64,000 nucleotides of DNA from Acanthosoma haemorrhoidale (Eukaryota; Arthropoda; Insecta; Hemiptera; Acanthosomatidae), in contig CAKNEZ010000012.1 of NCBI GenBank assembly GCA_930367205.1, positions 124,001 through 188,000 of the forward strand. The letters run 5' to 3'. How positions within the stretch are numbered: position 1 is the stretch's first letter; every line of letters begins with the position of its first letter. Below, piece after piece: positions 18,201 to 29,994 of this stretch. The position numbers were made by a program, and so were the translations under genes. The notes beneath the pieces are model-generated. The model was not told the origin of the DNA and made no database searches. It worked only from the letters and a program-made list of their open reading frames with translations.

Positions 18201-19365
18201 GACTCGGCATGGAGCCCCGGAGAGGCTGGTAACGGATCAAGGAAGGAATTTCAGATCTTCCTTGATGAAGAACACGTGTAGGTTGCTGGGAACCAACAAG
18301 ATACAGACCACTCCATACCACCCGGAAGGAAATGGAATGGTGGAGAGGTTGCACCGGACGCTAGTGGAGGCGTCAGCTTATTACGTGCGACAAGATGGAC
18401 GGGATTGGGATTGTTGGGTACCTTACGTGTTGATGGCCTATCGGGCTATTCCTCACTCGTCAACAGGATACTCGCCGAATTACCTCTTGTATGGGCGAGA
18501 AGTACAGACACCGATGGAATGTAAAATCACGCCAGTGGATGGGGAAGCCCCAGTAGAAGAGTCGGTAATACGGCTTCATGAAAGGCTGAATCAGGCCTAT
18601 GAGGAGGCATCCCAAAGGATGGAGAAGGCCTGGGCCCGTCGGACAGTGCAATGCAACAAGGCGCGGAAACCCAGAGAATTGAAGGTGGGAGAGTATGCTT
18701 TTCTGCATGTGCCGGTGATCAAACCGGGACATTGCAAGAAGTTCCATCGGCCATGGACCGGACCACATGAGGTGATCAAAAAGATTTCTCCGGTCACGTA
18801 CAAGTTGCAATTACAATTTGGACGGCAGTTGGTTGTCCACATCAACCGTCTGAAACCGGCGGTAGGTAATTACCTAGAGGAAGAGGAGAGCGACGAGGAG
18901 AGTGAACTGGAAGAACGATTGACTCCAGAAATGGAGGAGGTCAGTGAGGAAGAGATGGAGCCTTGGGAGGAATATAGCTACGAAGACGGGGACGACGAAG
19001 TGAAGGAAAGGGAGGAAGGTGCCGAAGTAGAGGCGTTACCTGGACCCAGTCAGGAAAGGGTGACCGCAACGCCTCCCTCGCTAAGAAGATCACCGGGTAT
19101 CCCCGACTGGGTTACTCCCCCGTGGATGCGGGAAAATACCCACGATCCCAGTAGCCTAGAGCCAATAGGAAGGGCTGGGGAAATGACTCCCAGAACCAGT
19201 TCAGAAGAAGAAGAAGCAGAAGAAGAAAGGGGAGGAGGAGACCGCCCGGAGAAACAAAGGCCGGGACGGCTATGGGAAAAGAGGAAGGAAGCGAGAGAGA
19301 GGGCCAGGCGCAATATTCGACGAGAAGCAATATACGAAGAACATGGAGAGGACATAATAAGATAG
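15235..19365 (+). pseudogene. pol: Ty3 element 1 pol (PR-RT-RNase H-IN) with one nonsense codon
   Basis: The long frame encodes aspartic protease (LLVDTGAQIS), RT with YLDD (VYLDDVIVYS, about 16845), RNase H (LATDASSIALGAVLSQ) and integrase with the CC of the zinc finger (CDSCQRRK) and a DDE core (SMDIVGPLP, VTDQGRNF, GMVERLHRTL). A TGA at 17848-17850 interrupts the frame just before the first His of the integrase zinc finger; the same frame then continues to 19365. RT has FWGLN where FRGLN-type sequence is usual. A GPHEV GPY/F-like module and an acidic tail close the protein. Its last codons run into repeat R, and no 3' LTR is present, so the 3' end is lost. Confidence 0.9.
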
Positions 19366-20209
19366 AACGAGGGAAATGCATAACTAAAAAGGTTCTTCCA
19401 TACGAAACATCCCCAAGTGTGTTGTTGTACACGTATAAATCTTTATGGAAGCCTAGAAAGAAAGACTCATCTTCGCCTTACGCTGTTATCTTAAAGAAGC
19501 TCGTTAATTCTGTGAAAACAGGGCATTGCATTTGGTGGGATATTTTTTTAATACCGACTACGGCGTATTCAATTTACTTATTGCTTTATTTCGCTGTATT
19601 TTACAGAGACACCCAGAGAATTTCTCCCGGTTTTGAATTCCGGCTCTGCTACCCTCTTTAAATTATATAACGATAAAAAAATGTATTACGGTCAGGATAT
19701 GTATAATAAAATAGAAAAAAGTCTAAATCAAAGTTATGTAACTAGCTATCTCGCGTTTGAACTGCCTTTTCATTAGAAATAATTATAATTCTTCAAATAT
19801 TCACGAACTAGGTGATTTGGCCTATAAACTTCTATTGAGAGATTTAACTTATTTATTTTATTCTAAAGTCATCAATACGTTTCGAGGAAAATATGTAATA
19901 TCAGCAAAGATGCGGTGGGACTTTAGATTAGTTGAACATTTGTGCTACCAGGTAGCAGCAGCAGCAGGAGGGTATCGGGGCCGCGAGCGATGGCATGCCG
20001 TCGCTTGGGCATTTTTATTCTCGCCCTAATTCTATTTCATTATAAATATTTATGATAATTCGACAATTAGATGAATGGTATCGGTTGGATGGGATGGATG
20101 TTCCCGGTACTTTAAAGTTTTTCTATGACGCTGGTATATGTCAAAGCCTTTTCACCTCCCTGAGTTATTGTTTGTCATGGCGTCAACCCTAGGAGAAATT
20201 TCCAATATA
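19351..20209. repeat. Repeat R, copy 1
   Basis: This 859-bp sequence matches 26313-27171 in direct orientation, from GACATAATAAGATAG to TTTCCAATATA, with about 3-4 percent differences. It carries two short frames: one of about 95 codons containing TYKSLWKPRKKDSSS and a hydrophobic IYLLLYFAVFYRDTQR segment, and a frameshifted one starting with MYYGQDMYNKIEKSLN. I do not recognise either product. Copy 1 begins within the last codons of the Ty3 pol. Confidence 0.85.
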
Positions 20210-20413
20210 TGTAGTTCAGTGTCAGCAGTCGAAGTATACACATCTCTGCTGCCAGTGTTTTCCCGCCATCATCTTTTGCCACAATCTTATGTGGCCCCAA
20301 GGTACATTTTTATATCAGATTTTTGTGATGTTGTTGTGTCAGTGCTTTCGTGTATGGAGACGGCACCCCAGTAAAATATTTTGCTGTTTTTGACTATTTT
20401 AATTTTCGGAAGT

Positions 20414-21665
20414 ATGGAGATGGAGATGGAGACCGATAGCTCACGGAAGCGGTCGGCTTCACTGACAAAGGAATTGGAAAGTGAAGAGGATTTCACTTTT
20501 CCGAGAATCACAGTGAAGGTACAAAGGCCTACAAAGGCAAAAACCCGACAAAGGTCGGAAATAAATTTCAGGCTTTGGCCACTGAGTCACCGGAAAGCTC
20601 TAATCCTGTGACTCAGGCACCAAAGAAGCCGCCGCCAGTTGTTGTTTCTGGAGAGACGACTACAGATTTAACCCAGCTGCTCAAGAGAGCAAATATAAAT
20701 AGTATCGCCCTCAGGAAGACGAAGGAGGGCGTAACTATTTACCCCGAGCTCGAGGAGGAAAGAGCGAAAATTTTGAAACTGCTCCAGGCCGGTGGAAAGG
20801 AATTCCACACTTTCGCCCCGAAAGGCGGCACCAAGAATAAGAAATAGCTTATTCTTGGCTTGGATGTCCAGGAGGACATTGAAGAAATTAGATCTACGAT
20901 AGTGGATGTTTTACCAGGAGTCGTTGATGTGAGAAGACTCCAAAAAAGTTACCCAACAGGACGAAAGGAAGATATTTCGCCAGTCCTAGTAACAGCTAAT
21001 GCGAGCGTCACCCTGAACGCCATGAAAAAGGTACGGCCATCAACCACGTCACAGTTCGTGTAGTGACGTTCAAGAAACAGAGAGGCGCCCCTCAATGCTT
21101 TAGATGTCAAGAGTTCGGCCACACAAAGAACCACTGTGGCAAGAAAACAAAATGTGTGAGATGTGCAGGACCTCACGAGGTGGCGCTGTGCCCCAGAAAC
21201 GAGACGGCCCCGCTAAAGTGTTCGAACTGCGGCGAGGCACATCCCGCCTCCTACAGAGGCTGCGAGAAGAGAAAACAGCTCCTAGCCAGAGTGAGGCCAG
21301 TTCACGACAGAGTGCAGCCCCGGCAGAAGAGACAACGCCTAGACGAACCACACCTGAGACCTGCTTCACCACCATCTGTAAACGCCTGGCAGAACCCGCT
21401 TTTTAAGCTAGTTCAGGCCAGTAATGAAGAAACGCCTCATACCACCACGTCGAAAGCTGCCCCCTCCACGTCGAGAACTTCCCCCAGAACTTCGCACGAC
21501 ACTCCGGAAAATAACAATTGTGAGTACCTAGATCCTAGGCTAAAGTTTCTTGCAAACGACCAGCGTCAAGACCTTCAATGCGCACCGAAATGGGTAACTG
21601 CCCTAGTAGACTTCTGTAGCCAAGTGCTCTTGACTATAATATCTGGTAAACATCAACAATGGTAA
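20414..21665 (+). pseudogene. Jockey-type LINE A, ORF1 (gag-like, PRE_C2HC plus zinc knuckles)
   Basis: An ATG at 20414 begins a charged N-terminal domain. The frame is broken near 20575, by a TAG at 20845-20847 and again near 21060, but the pieces keep order: TTDLTQLLKRANI and FHTFAPKGGTKNKK (PRE_C2HC region), VVDVRRLQKSYPTGRKED, then zinc knuckles CFRCQEFGHTKNHC, CVRCAGPHEVALC and CSNCGEAHPASYRGC. ORF1 proteins of this clade bind the LINE RNA. The last codons overlap the ATG of ORF2 (ATGGTAA at 21659-21665). Confidence 0.85.
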
Positions 21666-24600
21666 ATTACCAAGTTTTAAATTTTAACGTTGATGGTCTC
21701 CTGACCAAAATTAATGAGGTAGAAGTGATGCTAGCGCTGGGAGACTCCTGTTCAGAACGCCGTTTACGGTCGTTCACCACCAGACTTTTACTTTTCGACA
21801 TAGAGGTAATCCACAAGCTACCTCGACGATTGACTTACTACTGACAAAACAACCCCACCGTATCACTAGTTGCACCGCCCTTGACTTCATTACTTCTGAC
21901 CACAGGCCAGTACTGTATGCGGTGGTTGGTAAAGTGGCGACCCCTCGCCCCACGAGATACGACTACCGTCGTGCCGACTGGGATCTGTACCGGTCGCAAA
22001 TTTACCATAACCTGCATGCGGTGCCAGTTCTCCGCACGAAAGAGGAAGTAGATCTTCAACTAACTTTAATAACTGATGTGATCATAGAGGCAGAACTTGG
22101 TATGTGCACTACGTGCAATGCTCAGAGCAGTTCCCAGGCGCCTAAAGCAGCCCATTACCGCTGCGTAGTACTGAGTAGCATACTGGCATGCCAGAAACCT
22201 ACTAGGCTAACTCGAAGCTACAACGCCTTCTCAGTCATGTCGGCCGACACAAAGGGGGTGGCCGACACCGAGGCGCAGGCGGAGCATCGTGTAACCTCCG
22301 GCCCCGCCGTCTGTGAACAGGCAACCTCCAAAGAGGATCCTGCCACCAAGCCCACGGACGCAGCGGCTAACCTGCTCCTCTCCCGGCGTCCCCTTGAGGG
22401 AGGAACCCAACTCCCCCGTTTTAAGGTGCCCATCCGGCGCCACCGGTCCTCAGCTCCTGGGTAATCGGAGTTATTTCGAGGGGAGTAGACGTACCGAAGA
22501 GCGGCCTATAGTATACTCCCCTAGTGATGTCCGCCTGCGCTACAAGAGAACGACCATCGAGATGACGGCCTCCCTTGGGGCATTTGGATGTTCTGGTAAT
22601 CACTCACCCAGTGGTGTTGCAACCTTACGGTTGGGCGATGAGGTTTCCATTCCACCACGCCATTCACCTCCACCGTTAGCCGTTTCCGGACTAGCAGGAG
22701 AGCCCAGCCCGAACCAAGACAAGTCAAGGATGCGGGTGGAAGCGCTGGCACACTGGGGCTCACCTCCTGTACTTAAAAAAGTATTTAAACAGTTGGCTCC
22801 CCAATACCTTTGCAATCCAAACCGCACCCAGAGACAGGCCCAGGTCGGGGTGTGCGGCAGGCTAGTGAAAGCCTACCACCGTTGAGCACTCCAACCAGCC
22901 GGAACGCCCAGCCCGCACGTGGAGACTCGCCTCTGGTCGTAGCTATAAAGCGCCGGCGCACTGGGGCTCACCGCCTGTACTTAAAAAGTATTTAAACAGT
23001 CGGCTTCCCAATACCATTGCGGTACAGCTCGTACACAGAAACGTCCCCGGACGTGGTGGTGGGCTATGGGGTGGGGAGCACCCGGCCCGCAGGACGGGCG
23101 TTGCCCCAGCCCCACGAGGCGGGCCTGATCATAGAGGCAGCAAACACTGCGATCCCGAAGTACACTCCCATGCCACCGTCTCTGTGAACACCTCCAGACC
23201 ACATTCTTAAAATTATTGCCTTGCGCCATACTTGGAAAAATAGATAGTATAGGACGAGAGATCAGCAAGCCAAGGTCGTTGTAATTCTCTCACAACGCAA
23301 ATCCGGGGCTTGATGAAACTCTGGAAAACAGTGCAGTGGCATGAGAAACTTCGTAGCACTCACGGAGATCACAGAAAGTTTTGTAAGTTGTTGAAGACTA
23401 CCAAAGGCAAGACAGCCACTGTCCGTCTTCACGAAGGCGACAATGTTCTGACTGCTGAGCAACAGGCAACAAAACTGGCCGACCATTACGCTAGGGATAT
23501 TACGGCTAGGACGGGATACTACCACATGCCTCCTCCGGTAGATGCTGAACAGAACCACATGTTTGCATCACCGAAGCAGCTCAAGGCGATTCTTCGCCGG
23601 TGTCAGGGAAACCGAGCACCAGGGCACGACGGGATACAAACAGTGCTGCTCAAACAAATCCCGAGGAGAGGGATAGTACAATTAGCAAACTTATACAACT
23701 CTTGTATAAGATTGCGGTACTTTCCTGACACATGGAAACAAGCAATCTTGTTCCCATTACTAAAGCCAGCCAAGAGCGGAGATCACCCAGCCCACTACCA
23801 CCCGATCAGTCTGCTACCACAGATGGGGAAAATCCTTGAGAAAATTCTTTTGGATTATCTCAAAGATTACTGCTCGGAAAACGACATCATTCCGCCAGAG
23901 CAGACTGTAGTTCCAATCCAGTATGAGTGCAGAGCACCCCCTTCTGAAGGTGCAGTCAGAAGTTAGCCATAACATGAATAGAAACATAGCCACGGCTATG
24001 ATTTCCATTGATTGCACCCAAGCATTCGACTCGGTGTCTCACGGGACACTGGGTCAAATGCTCTGCGACCGGGAATGCCCGGAACAACTGTATTCAATTC
24101 TGGATAGCATCCTGAAAAACAGATCGCTGCGGGTGCGGGTGGGTGTAAGTTTCTCCGAAGCTGTGCAACTGACCTGTGGAGTACCCCAAGGTGCCGTCTT
24201 ATCCCCTGTACTATTCAACGTATACACGTCTGTGATTGTTGGAGCTTGGTACAAAAATACCACAGTTACTGCTTTCGCAGATGACATAGCGGTGTACAGT
24301 AGTAGCATGAGTGCCAAGGTAGCTCTAAGACAGGCTGTAGCAGCCTGTAACCAGATCAGTGAGAGATTGGGGAGACTCAATATCTCTGTAAACCTGGGTA
24401 AGACTGACTGTGTAATTTTCTCTTTTCAAAAGGGAAAAAGCCCGCTCCCTACTAGTTACATAGTAGGAACGGAGGAAAATTCACAAGCCAACAACCTAGT
24501 ATATCTGGGAATTAAAATGTACAGACACCTCCATTTTAGTAACCATTTTGCGAAGAAGTTGAAGCATACACGCATGAAGTCTTACCGGCTTACGCACTTA

Positions 24601-24840
24601 TTGACTTCCCCCAATCTATCACTACGTCTCAAGCTACTGATTTACAAGGGCATACTCAGGCCTACTCTGCTGTATGGTGTACCGCTATTTCGTTATCTGG
24701 CGTATACGACAGCTAAGAAACTCCAACGATTCCAAAACGGTTCGACTTATTACAATATCTAACGAACCCGGTGTTTAGCACTATAACCCCCGCTTCGATC
24801 CCCCATCAATGGCAGGACGCTGTCGCGGCTGGAACACTCT
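21659..24840 (+). pseudogene. Jockey-type LINE A, ORF2 (endonuclease/RT), deleted and interrupted
   Basis: ORF2 starts at ATG 21659 with the endonuclease strand VLNFNVDGLLTKINEVEV, then jumps to the C-terminal endonuclease motifs (TALDFITSDHRPVLY), so most of the endonuclease is deleted. From about 22120 to 23200 the sequence does not match LINE protein. RT resumes with APGHDGIQTVLLKQIPRRG, breaks at about 23910, and shows SIDCTQAFDSV, CGVPQGAVLSPVLFN and the catalytic FADD (TAFADDIAVYS). The C-terminal region LRLKLLIYKGILRPTLLYG matches the other LINE copies here. It cannot encode an active enzyme. Confidence 0.88.
22222..23200. repeat. Foreign segment inside LINE A with 73-bp direct repeats
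   Basis: GC-richer DNA interrupts the ORF2 reading. It contains a direct repeat: 22741-22813 and 22948-23020, each with ACTGGGGCTCACC, CTGTACTTAAAAA and GTATTTAAACAGT, about 85-90 percent identical and 207 bp apart. The segment may be a nested non-autonomous element. I could not define its ends or a target-site duplication. Confidence 0.55.
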
Positions 24841-25150
24841 AGTCCTAGGTTCTAGGTAGAGATTTAGTTGGTTTTGTTTAGTTTGTTTTTGTTTTGTTTT
24901 TTTTTGTTCCTAGCGTTTAGTGTTTGGTGTCGGTGACAAATAGAAGGTGAGACTCATCACCTAGTGTGAATATAAGACTTAGTACTATTAACAAGATCAA
25001 AAAACATTTATTGTATTATGCACTCCTCCAAATGCATTTAAATGCAGGAAGAGGAGAAATTTGTAAGTTGATTATTATTTTGTTATTTTTCTTTTGTACA
25101 TTGTATTTTGTTTGAGGTTTTAAAATTAAAAAAAAAAAAAAAAAAAAAAA
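24841..25150 (+). other. LINE A 3'UTR and poly(A) tail
   Basis: After the last ORF2 codons (PHQWQDAVAAGT-like ending) comes T/G-rich non-coding sequence that ends in an A-run of about 24 bases at 25127-25150. This is the expected 3' end of a non-LTR retrotransposon on the plus strand. Confidence 0.75.
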
Positions 25151-25346
25151 TGTATCAGTTAACTCTGGTCTCCCTTCAAAGCGAACAAATCTTTCGCCTT
25201 TTACTAAAGATTTCCGTGGAGGGGGACTTTTGATGAGTCTATAATCAATTTTTTGTCAGAACTCCGCCCTCGGGTGGGGTCATAAATTCTTATTATCTCG
25301 CCTCATTCGAATGAACATACATGCGCCTGCCCACCCGGGGCATCGG

Positions 25347-25832
25347 CATGTAACCGATTAAGAAATACAATCGTTCATTGCGATTAATTTTAATTTTATT
25401 TAATCGAATTTTAGACTATTTCGCCACGGTTAAAGTGTTCCAACATCATTTATTGTTTGTGTGCGAAAAAAATCAACCGTCAATATATGGAGAGGCGTCA
25501 TAAAACACAATCTTAATATTAAACCATACATCTACAAGTTTCCTTCCATTGGGCTTATCCGAATGCATGCCGATTAGGTAGAATGCGACTAAATACAAAT
25601 TCATTTTGATCGTAGAGACAACAAAAGTATACATTTTAATTTAAATGGAAATAAATTACAATTACCATGCGATTGTTGTCCAAACAAAAATTAGCACACG
25701 TTTAAAAATATCATTTTCTCCAATCATAAATAGAGCTATACTAGCAAAAAAGTAGTCTAGAACAGAGTATGTCAAAACGTTGGACATTAATAAATTTATG
25801 CAGCGGTTAGTTAATAACTCATTTTATCAACC
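25347..25832. repeat. Repeat Q, copy 2
   Basis: Direct copy of 13040-13526. Here Q is followed by only 480 bp before repeat R, whereas copy 1 has 5.8 kb of Ty3-bearing DNA in that place. No coding content. Confidence 0.9.
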
Positions 25833-25990
25833 AAGAAACTCTACTACAAAAGTTTTTCTATAGACGTTTTTGTCACAGGTTTACTGTATAATACATAAGT
25901 CTGCCAAATCCCTTTTATTCGGAGTGAGCAGGTATTAGCGGTGGTAATAGATTCTTCGATCTTAAGGGTTCGGTAGGAATATGTGCCGTT

Positions 25991-26311
25991 ATGTTTATGC
26001 TCTGCCATTTGGAGTTTGTTAACCCGGAAAGGTTTACTCTAGCTTGGACAGTCAGTCTTCCGCTGATATTGTTATACCATCGTTTACACATTCCGGAGGA
26101 ATTCCACTGTTCCAATATGAAAGTTAAAATGACTTTAGACGAGTCTGTAGGCAATCGGAGGGTAAAGAAGTGGAGGATCCGTTCATTTCCCCTTGCTAAG
26201 ACGTATGATGTATCAATGCCTGTACGGTACGGCCAGGGAGTGAGTGTGGATAAACATCGTTTTGCGGCTGCTAAGAAATTTAGAATTCTACCGGCTACGG
26301 CTACCCCCTAG
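25991..26311 (+). CDS. Unrecognised 106-residue protein between repeats Q and R
   Basis: ATG 25991 opens a frame that is also open upstream to a TGA at about 25924. The protein has a hydrophobic LAWTVSLPLILLYHRLHIP stretch, then a basic half with NRRVKKWRIRSFPLAK and a C-terminal KKFRILPATATP. The stop TAG is 1 bp before repeat R begins. I do not recognise the family; it could be a remnant of an endogenised virus or a retroelement gene. Only one copy exists in the window. Confidence 0.35.
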   Translation: MFMLCHLEFVNPERFTLAWTVSLPLILLYHRLHIPEEFHCSNMKVKMTLDESVGNRRVKKWRIRSFPLAKTYDVSMPVRYGQGVSVDKHRFAAAKKFRILPATATP

Positions 26312-26312
26312 T

Positions 26313-27171
26313 GACATAATAAGATAGAACGAGGGAAATGCATAACTAAGAAGGTTCTTTCATACGAAACATCCCCAAGTGTGTTGTTGTACACGTATAA
26401 ATCTTTATGGAAGCCTAGAAAGAAAGACTCATCTTCGCTTTACGCTGTTATCTTAAAGGAGCTCGTTAATTCTGTGAAAACAGGGCATTGCATTTGGTGG
26501 GATATTCTTTTAATACCGACTTCGGCGTATTCAATTTACTTATTGCTTTATTTCGCTGTATTTTACAGAGACACCCAGAGAATTTCTCCCGGTTTTGAAT
26601 TCCGGCTCTGCTACCCTCTGTAAATTATATAACGATAAAAAAATGTATTCCGGTCAGGATATATATAATATAATAGAAAAAAGTCTAAATCCAAGTTATG
26701 TAACTAGCTATCTCGCGTTTGAACTACCTTTTCATCAGAAATAATTATAATTCTTCAAATATTCACGAACTAGGTGATTTGGCCTATAAACTTCTATTGA
26801 GTGATTTAACTTATTTATTTTATTCTAAAGGCATCAATACGTTTCGAGGAAAAGATGTAATATCAGCAAAGATGCGGCGGGACTTTAGATTAGTTGAACA
26901 TTTGTGATACCAGGTAGCAGCAGCAGCAGGAGGGTATCGGGGCCGCGAGCGATGGCATGCCGTCGCTTGGGCATTTTTATTCTCGCCCTAATTCTATTTC
27001 ATAATGAATATTTATGATAATTCGACAATTAGATAAATGGTATCGGTTAGATGGGATGGATGTTCCCGGTACTTTAAAGTTTTTCTATGACGCTGGTATA
27101 TGTCAAAGCCTATTCACCTTCCGGAGTTATTGTTTGTCATGGCGTCAACCCTAGGAGAAATTTCCAATATA
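26313..27171. repeat. Repeat R, copy 2
   Basis: Direct copy of 19351-20209. Both copies share the same break in the second short frame (around 26745 and 19778), so the break predates the duplication. The first frame again carries the IYLLLYFAVFYRDTQR membrane-like segment and stops after CYPL. Confidence 0.85.
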
Positions 27172-28344
27172 CAGTGGATTGCATTATGTGTATCTCAGTT
27201 TAGAGTTGAGGAAGTAATGAAAAGGACATAAAACGACGTTAATAGTCCATGAAATGTGGCCGGTTATCTATGTTATTTATTGCAGTCATGTAAAAAACAA
27301 CAACATAAAAACATTACGTTTTACATCGTCATTTTTGCGTTTATATTTCTTTATTTGTACCATTGGGTTAAATATTGGGCAAGAAAAGTAAAATTTCTCA
27401 TTTATTATAGTCCCCTATTAAATCGTATAATTTTTATATTAGAAAGGAAACATAAAATTATTTTTTCCACCTAAAACATTGTTGTTTTTCCAAACAATAC
27501 AAAACATCAATAACTATTTTCAATTTCAATGTAAGTCACTCAGAAGGGGTGCGTGGAGATATAAAAGGGGCTAAATACAAATATGAAAATGTTTCCTTAC
27601 TTCACTTCAAGACTAAGAAACGGGTTTTTATCCCCGTCTGAAACTCGATTTTCCAATATATGTGCATAATAAAGTATAGACTATTCATCATCAACCAATC
27701 GATTTACAGCAAAATGTTTCTTCTCTGCTTAAAGATTCTCAAAAACTATTACAAAGTAATCCCCTCTCACTGGATTTAATGTTCACGATATGGTTATTAG
27801 ATTTATAAACTCTTTTCGTTAGACACATTTTACAACTGAGATGTTCTATTAGAATTAGCCCCCTCGAGCCTCTACGTTGAATGAACTGAAAGTGGAAACT
27901 GTAATACGTAGCTATTGGTCTAGAGGACACCTTGCTGCTCTAGTAGACCCTTTGTACATCGTGAGGAAGCCCATGTTCAGGCCTGATTTCCCCTCCAGGA
28001 CCGTCCTCAGGCAACATAGAGTTCCTGTCGACAAGGAAACATTCTATCATCTTCTACCTGCCGAGGCAGTTACACTTGGTAAAAAATATTAAATAATAAT
28101 ACATTAAAAATATACGATAATAAAAAAACTCAATATATTTAAGAAAACTTAGATTAAAAAAGCACAGTATGTTCCGAAAACTTTTTATTAATAAAAACTT
28201 CTTTTCATACAATATTTGGCATTTGTTTGTTTAATGATCGGGCTGAGCTCCTAATGGCCGAACTGTTCTAATAAACCTGTTACCAACTGAACAGATATTA
28301 TATAACTGAACAGGTATTTATTTATCTGCCTCCATAAGATCTTA
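27172..28344. other. Unassigned sequence with small weak ORFs
   Basis: A 72-codon frame at 27256-27474 starts only with GTG and encodes one hydrophobic segment (ITFYIVIFAFIFLYLYHWV). A 71-codon frame at 27877-28092 has no recognisable domain. I call neither a gene. The rest is AT-rich, with no RNA gene or repeat recognised. Confidence 0.4.
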
Positions 28345-28380
28345 GAAGGTGTGCCCCGACAGTGCACTATGTTCAGGAGA
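28345..28380 (-). repeat. Short inverted piece of a Ty3 LTR end
   Basis: GTGCCCCGACAGTGCACTAT and the following GTTCAGG are the reverse complement of the LTR/leader junction at about 30438-30466 with one or two differences. A similar sequence occurs at about 44810-44835. It marks the end of a reversed, mostly deleted LTR next to the integrase remnant. Confidence 0.5.
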
Positions 28381-28493
28381 AGACTCACGTAGGCTAGGTA
28401 TTATAGGTAGTTTAAGTGGTCTTGGAATGACCACGAGTTCACACTCGGTATCTGAGGGTAGGAGGAAACCCAGGAGTAAGAGCAAGTTGGAAA

Positions 28494-29463
28494 ATGATGA
28501 GCCAGAGGTTTTTTTGGCCAGGTATGAACGCTGACGTGGCTCGATGGGCACGATGTTGTATAGCATGCCAGACCTCAAAAGCACACCACCACACCATAAC
28601 CCCTCCAGGGCATTTCGCGGACGCGGGGAGGTTTGAGCACGTGCACATCGACCTCGTAGGACCCCTGCCAACTTCAGAAGGCAAGCGATACATCCTCACC
28701 ATGATTGACCGAGCCACGGGATGGCCTGAGGCAATTCCACTTGGCAACATGGAAGCTACCACCGTAGCCGACGCCTTCTTTAGTGGCTGGGTTGCCCGGT
28801 TTGGCACACCCATGCGATAACGACTGACCAAGGCCGTCAGTTTGAATCAGAGTTGTTCACGAGACTGACTTGCCTCCTAAGTGTCGAGAGAATTCGGACC
28901 ACCACCTACCATCCACAGTCAAACGGCCGAATTGAACGATGGCACCGCTCGCTGAAAACCGCACTAACCACCCAATCACAACACCGTCAGTGGACGCGAA
29001 GCCTACCAGCAGTCCTGCTCGGCCTACGAAGTGTAATCAAAGAGGACCTAGGGTGCGGTGTCGCCTAGCGAACATACAAAAAACCCTTACGCCTTCCCGG
29101 AGAATACTTTACACCAACACAAGTAGATCTTGACGTTCGACGCAACATGACTCAACACCGGGAAGACACGAAGAAGACGTTCATTAGCAAAGACCTCAAC
29201 GCCTGCACACACGTCTTCGTTCGACAAGAACCCCGGCGTAGCCTCGAACCGGCTTATACTGGTCCGCACCCAGTAGTCAGCAGAAATAATAAAACCATAG
29301 TCATAGTGGCAGATAATAAGGAGACTCGCATTTCCCTAGACCATGTCAAGCCAGCTTATTTGCTAGACACCACCGAAAGTTTACCTACACCGGGTGAACC
29401 AGAGGAATTAAGAAACACTCCACCACCATACCTCTGCACGAGAAGTTCGGTAGCACGACGGTA
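28494..29463 (+). pseudogene. Ty3 element 2 integrase remnant
   Basis: The sequence encodes RFFWPGMNADVARWARCCIACQ (second half of the HHCC zinc finger), the first catalytic Asp (HVHIDLVGPLPTSEG), a second Asp in TDQGRQF and the Glu in NGRIERWHRSL. Frame changes occur near 28816 and after 29068. A C-terminal part with THVFVRQEPRRSLEPAYTGPHPVV and ISLDHVKPAYL follows. Gag, protease, RT and RNase H are missing. It is related to, but distinct from, element 3 at 56 kb. Confidence 0.85.
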
Positions 29464-29994
29464 AATATAAAATAGACATTACTGATAAAATATAAATTAA
29501 TTTTTTTTTAGTTGTTTCAAAATATACGCTATAATATTTTTATATATTATAGTAAGACCTAAGTTACCACTTGTTTTTGTAAGTCATTTTATATATTTTT
29601 GTTTTTTCTCGTTCGTAAATGTTAACAGCGATCAATAGACCACAACACTTGTAAAATAATGTTAGTCAAACGTGTATGTAAATATGTATATCTTAATGCT
29701 TGTGACTGTTTGTAGTTGTTACATTTTAATTAGCTAACTGGGTCTGTTATCAAGTAAAATGTTGATTCTTTTATTGCCATTCATGTAAAAGATAAAAAAT
29801 TTTTTTTAAGGAAAGAGCTATTTAATTGTTTATTTGTAATAATTGTTCTACCAATAATTTCCAATGCACACAAATGTGTAAGCGTTTAAGAAAAAATTGA
29901 TAGACATATGTTTGTATTATGCACGTTTTTATTATGCAATGTAATTCAAAATAAGAAAACTGTCAAACTTGTATAGGGCAATTTGGGGGAGCCC
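29464..29994. other. Non-coding 3' region of Ty3 element 2
   Basis: AT-rich sequence without open frames. It ends in GGGGGAGCCC at about 29984-29994, a plausible polypurine tract immediately before the TGTGGCG that starts the LTR. Confidence 0.45.

Noticed and set aside
16132..18354. Long minus-strand ORFs opposite the Ty3 pol gene
   Set aside because: They are shadows of a GC-rich coding strand with no domain content.
27256..27474. Small membrane protein gene
   Set aside because: Starts only with GTG, AT-rich hydrophobic translation is expected by chance, no homologue recognised.
28349..28534. ORF upstream of the Ty3 element 2 integrase
   Set aside because: Translation of LTR-derived sequence; no protein motif.
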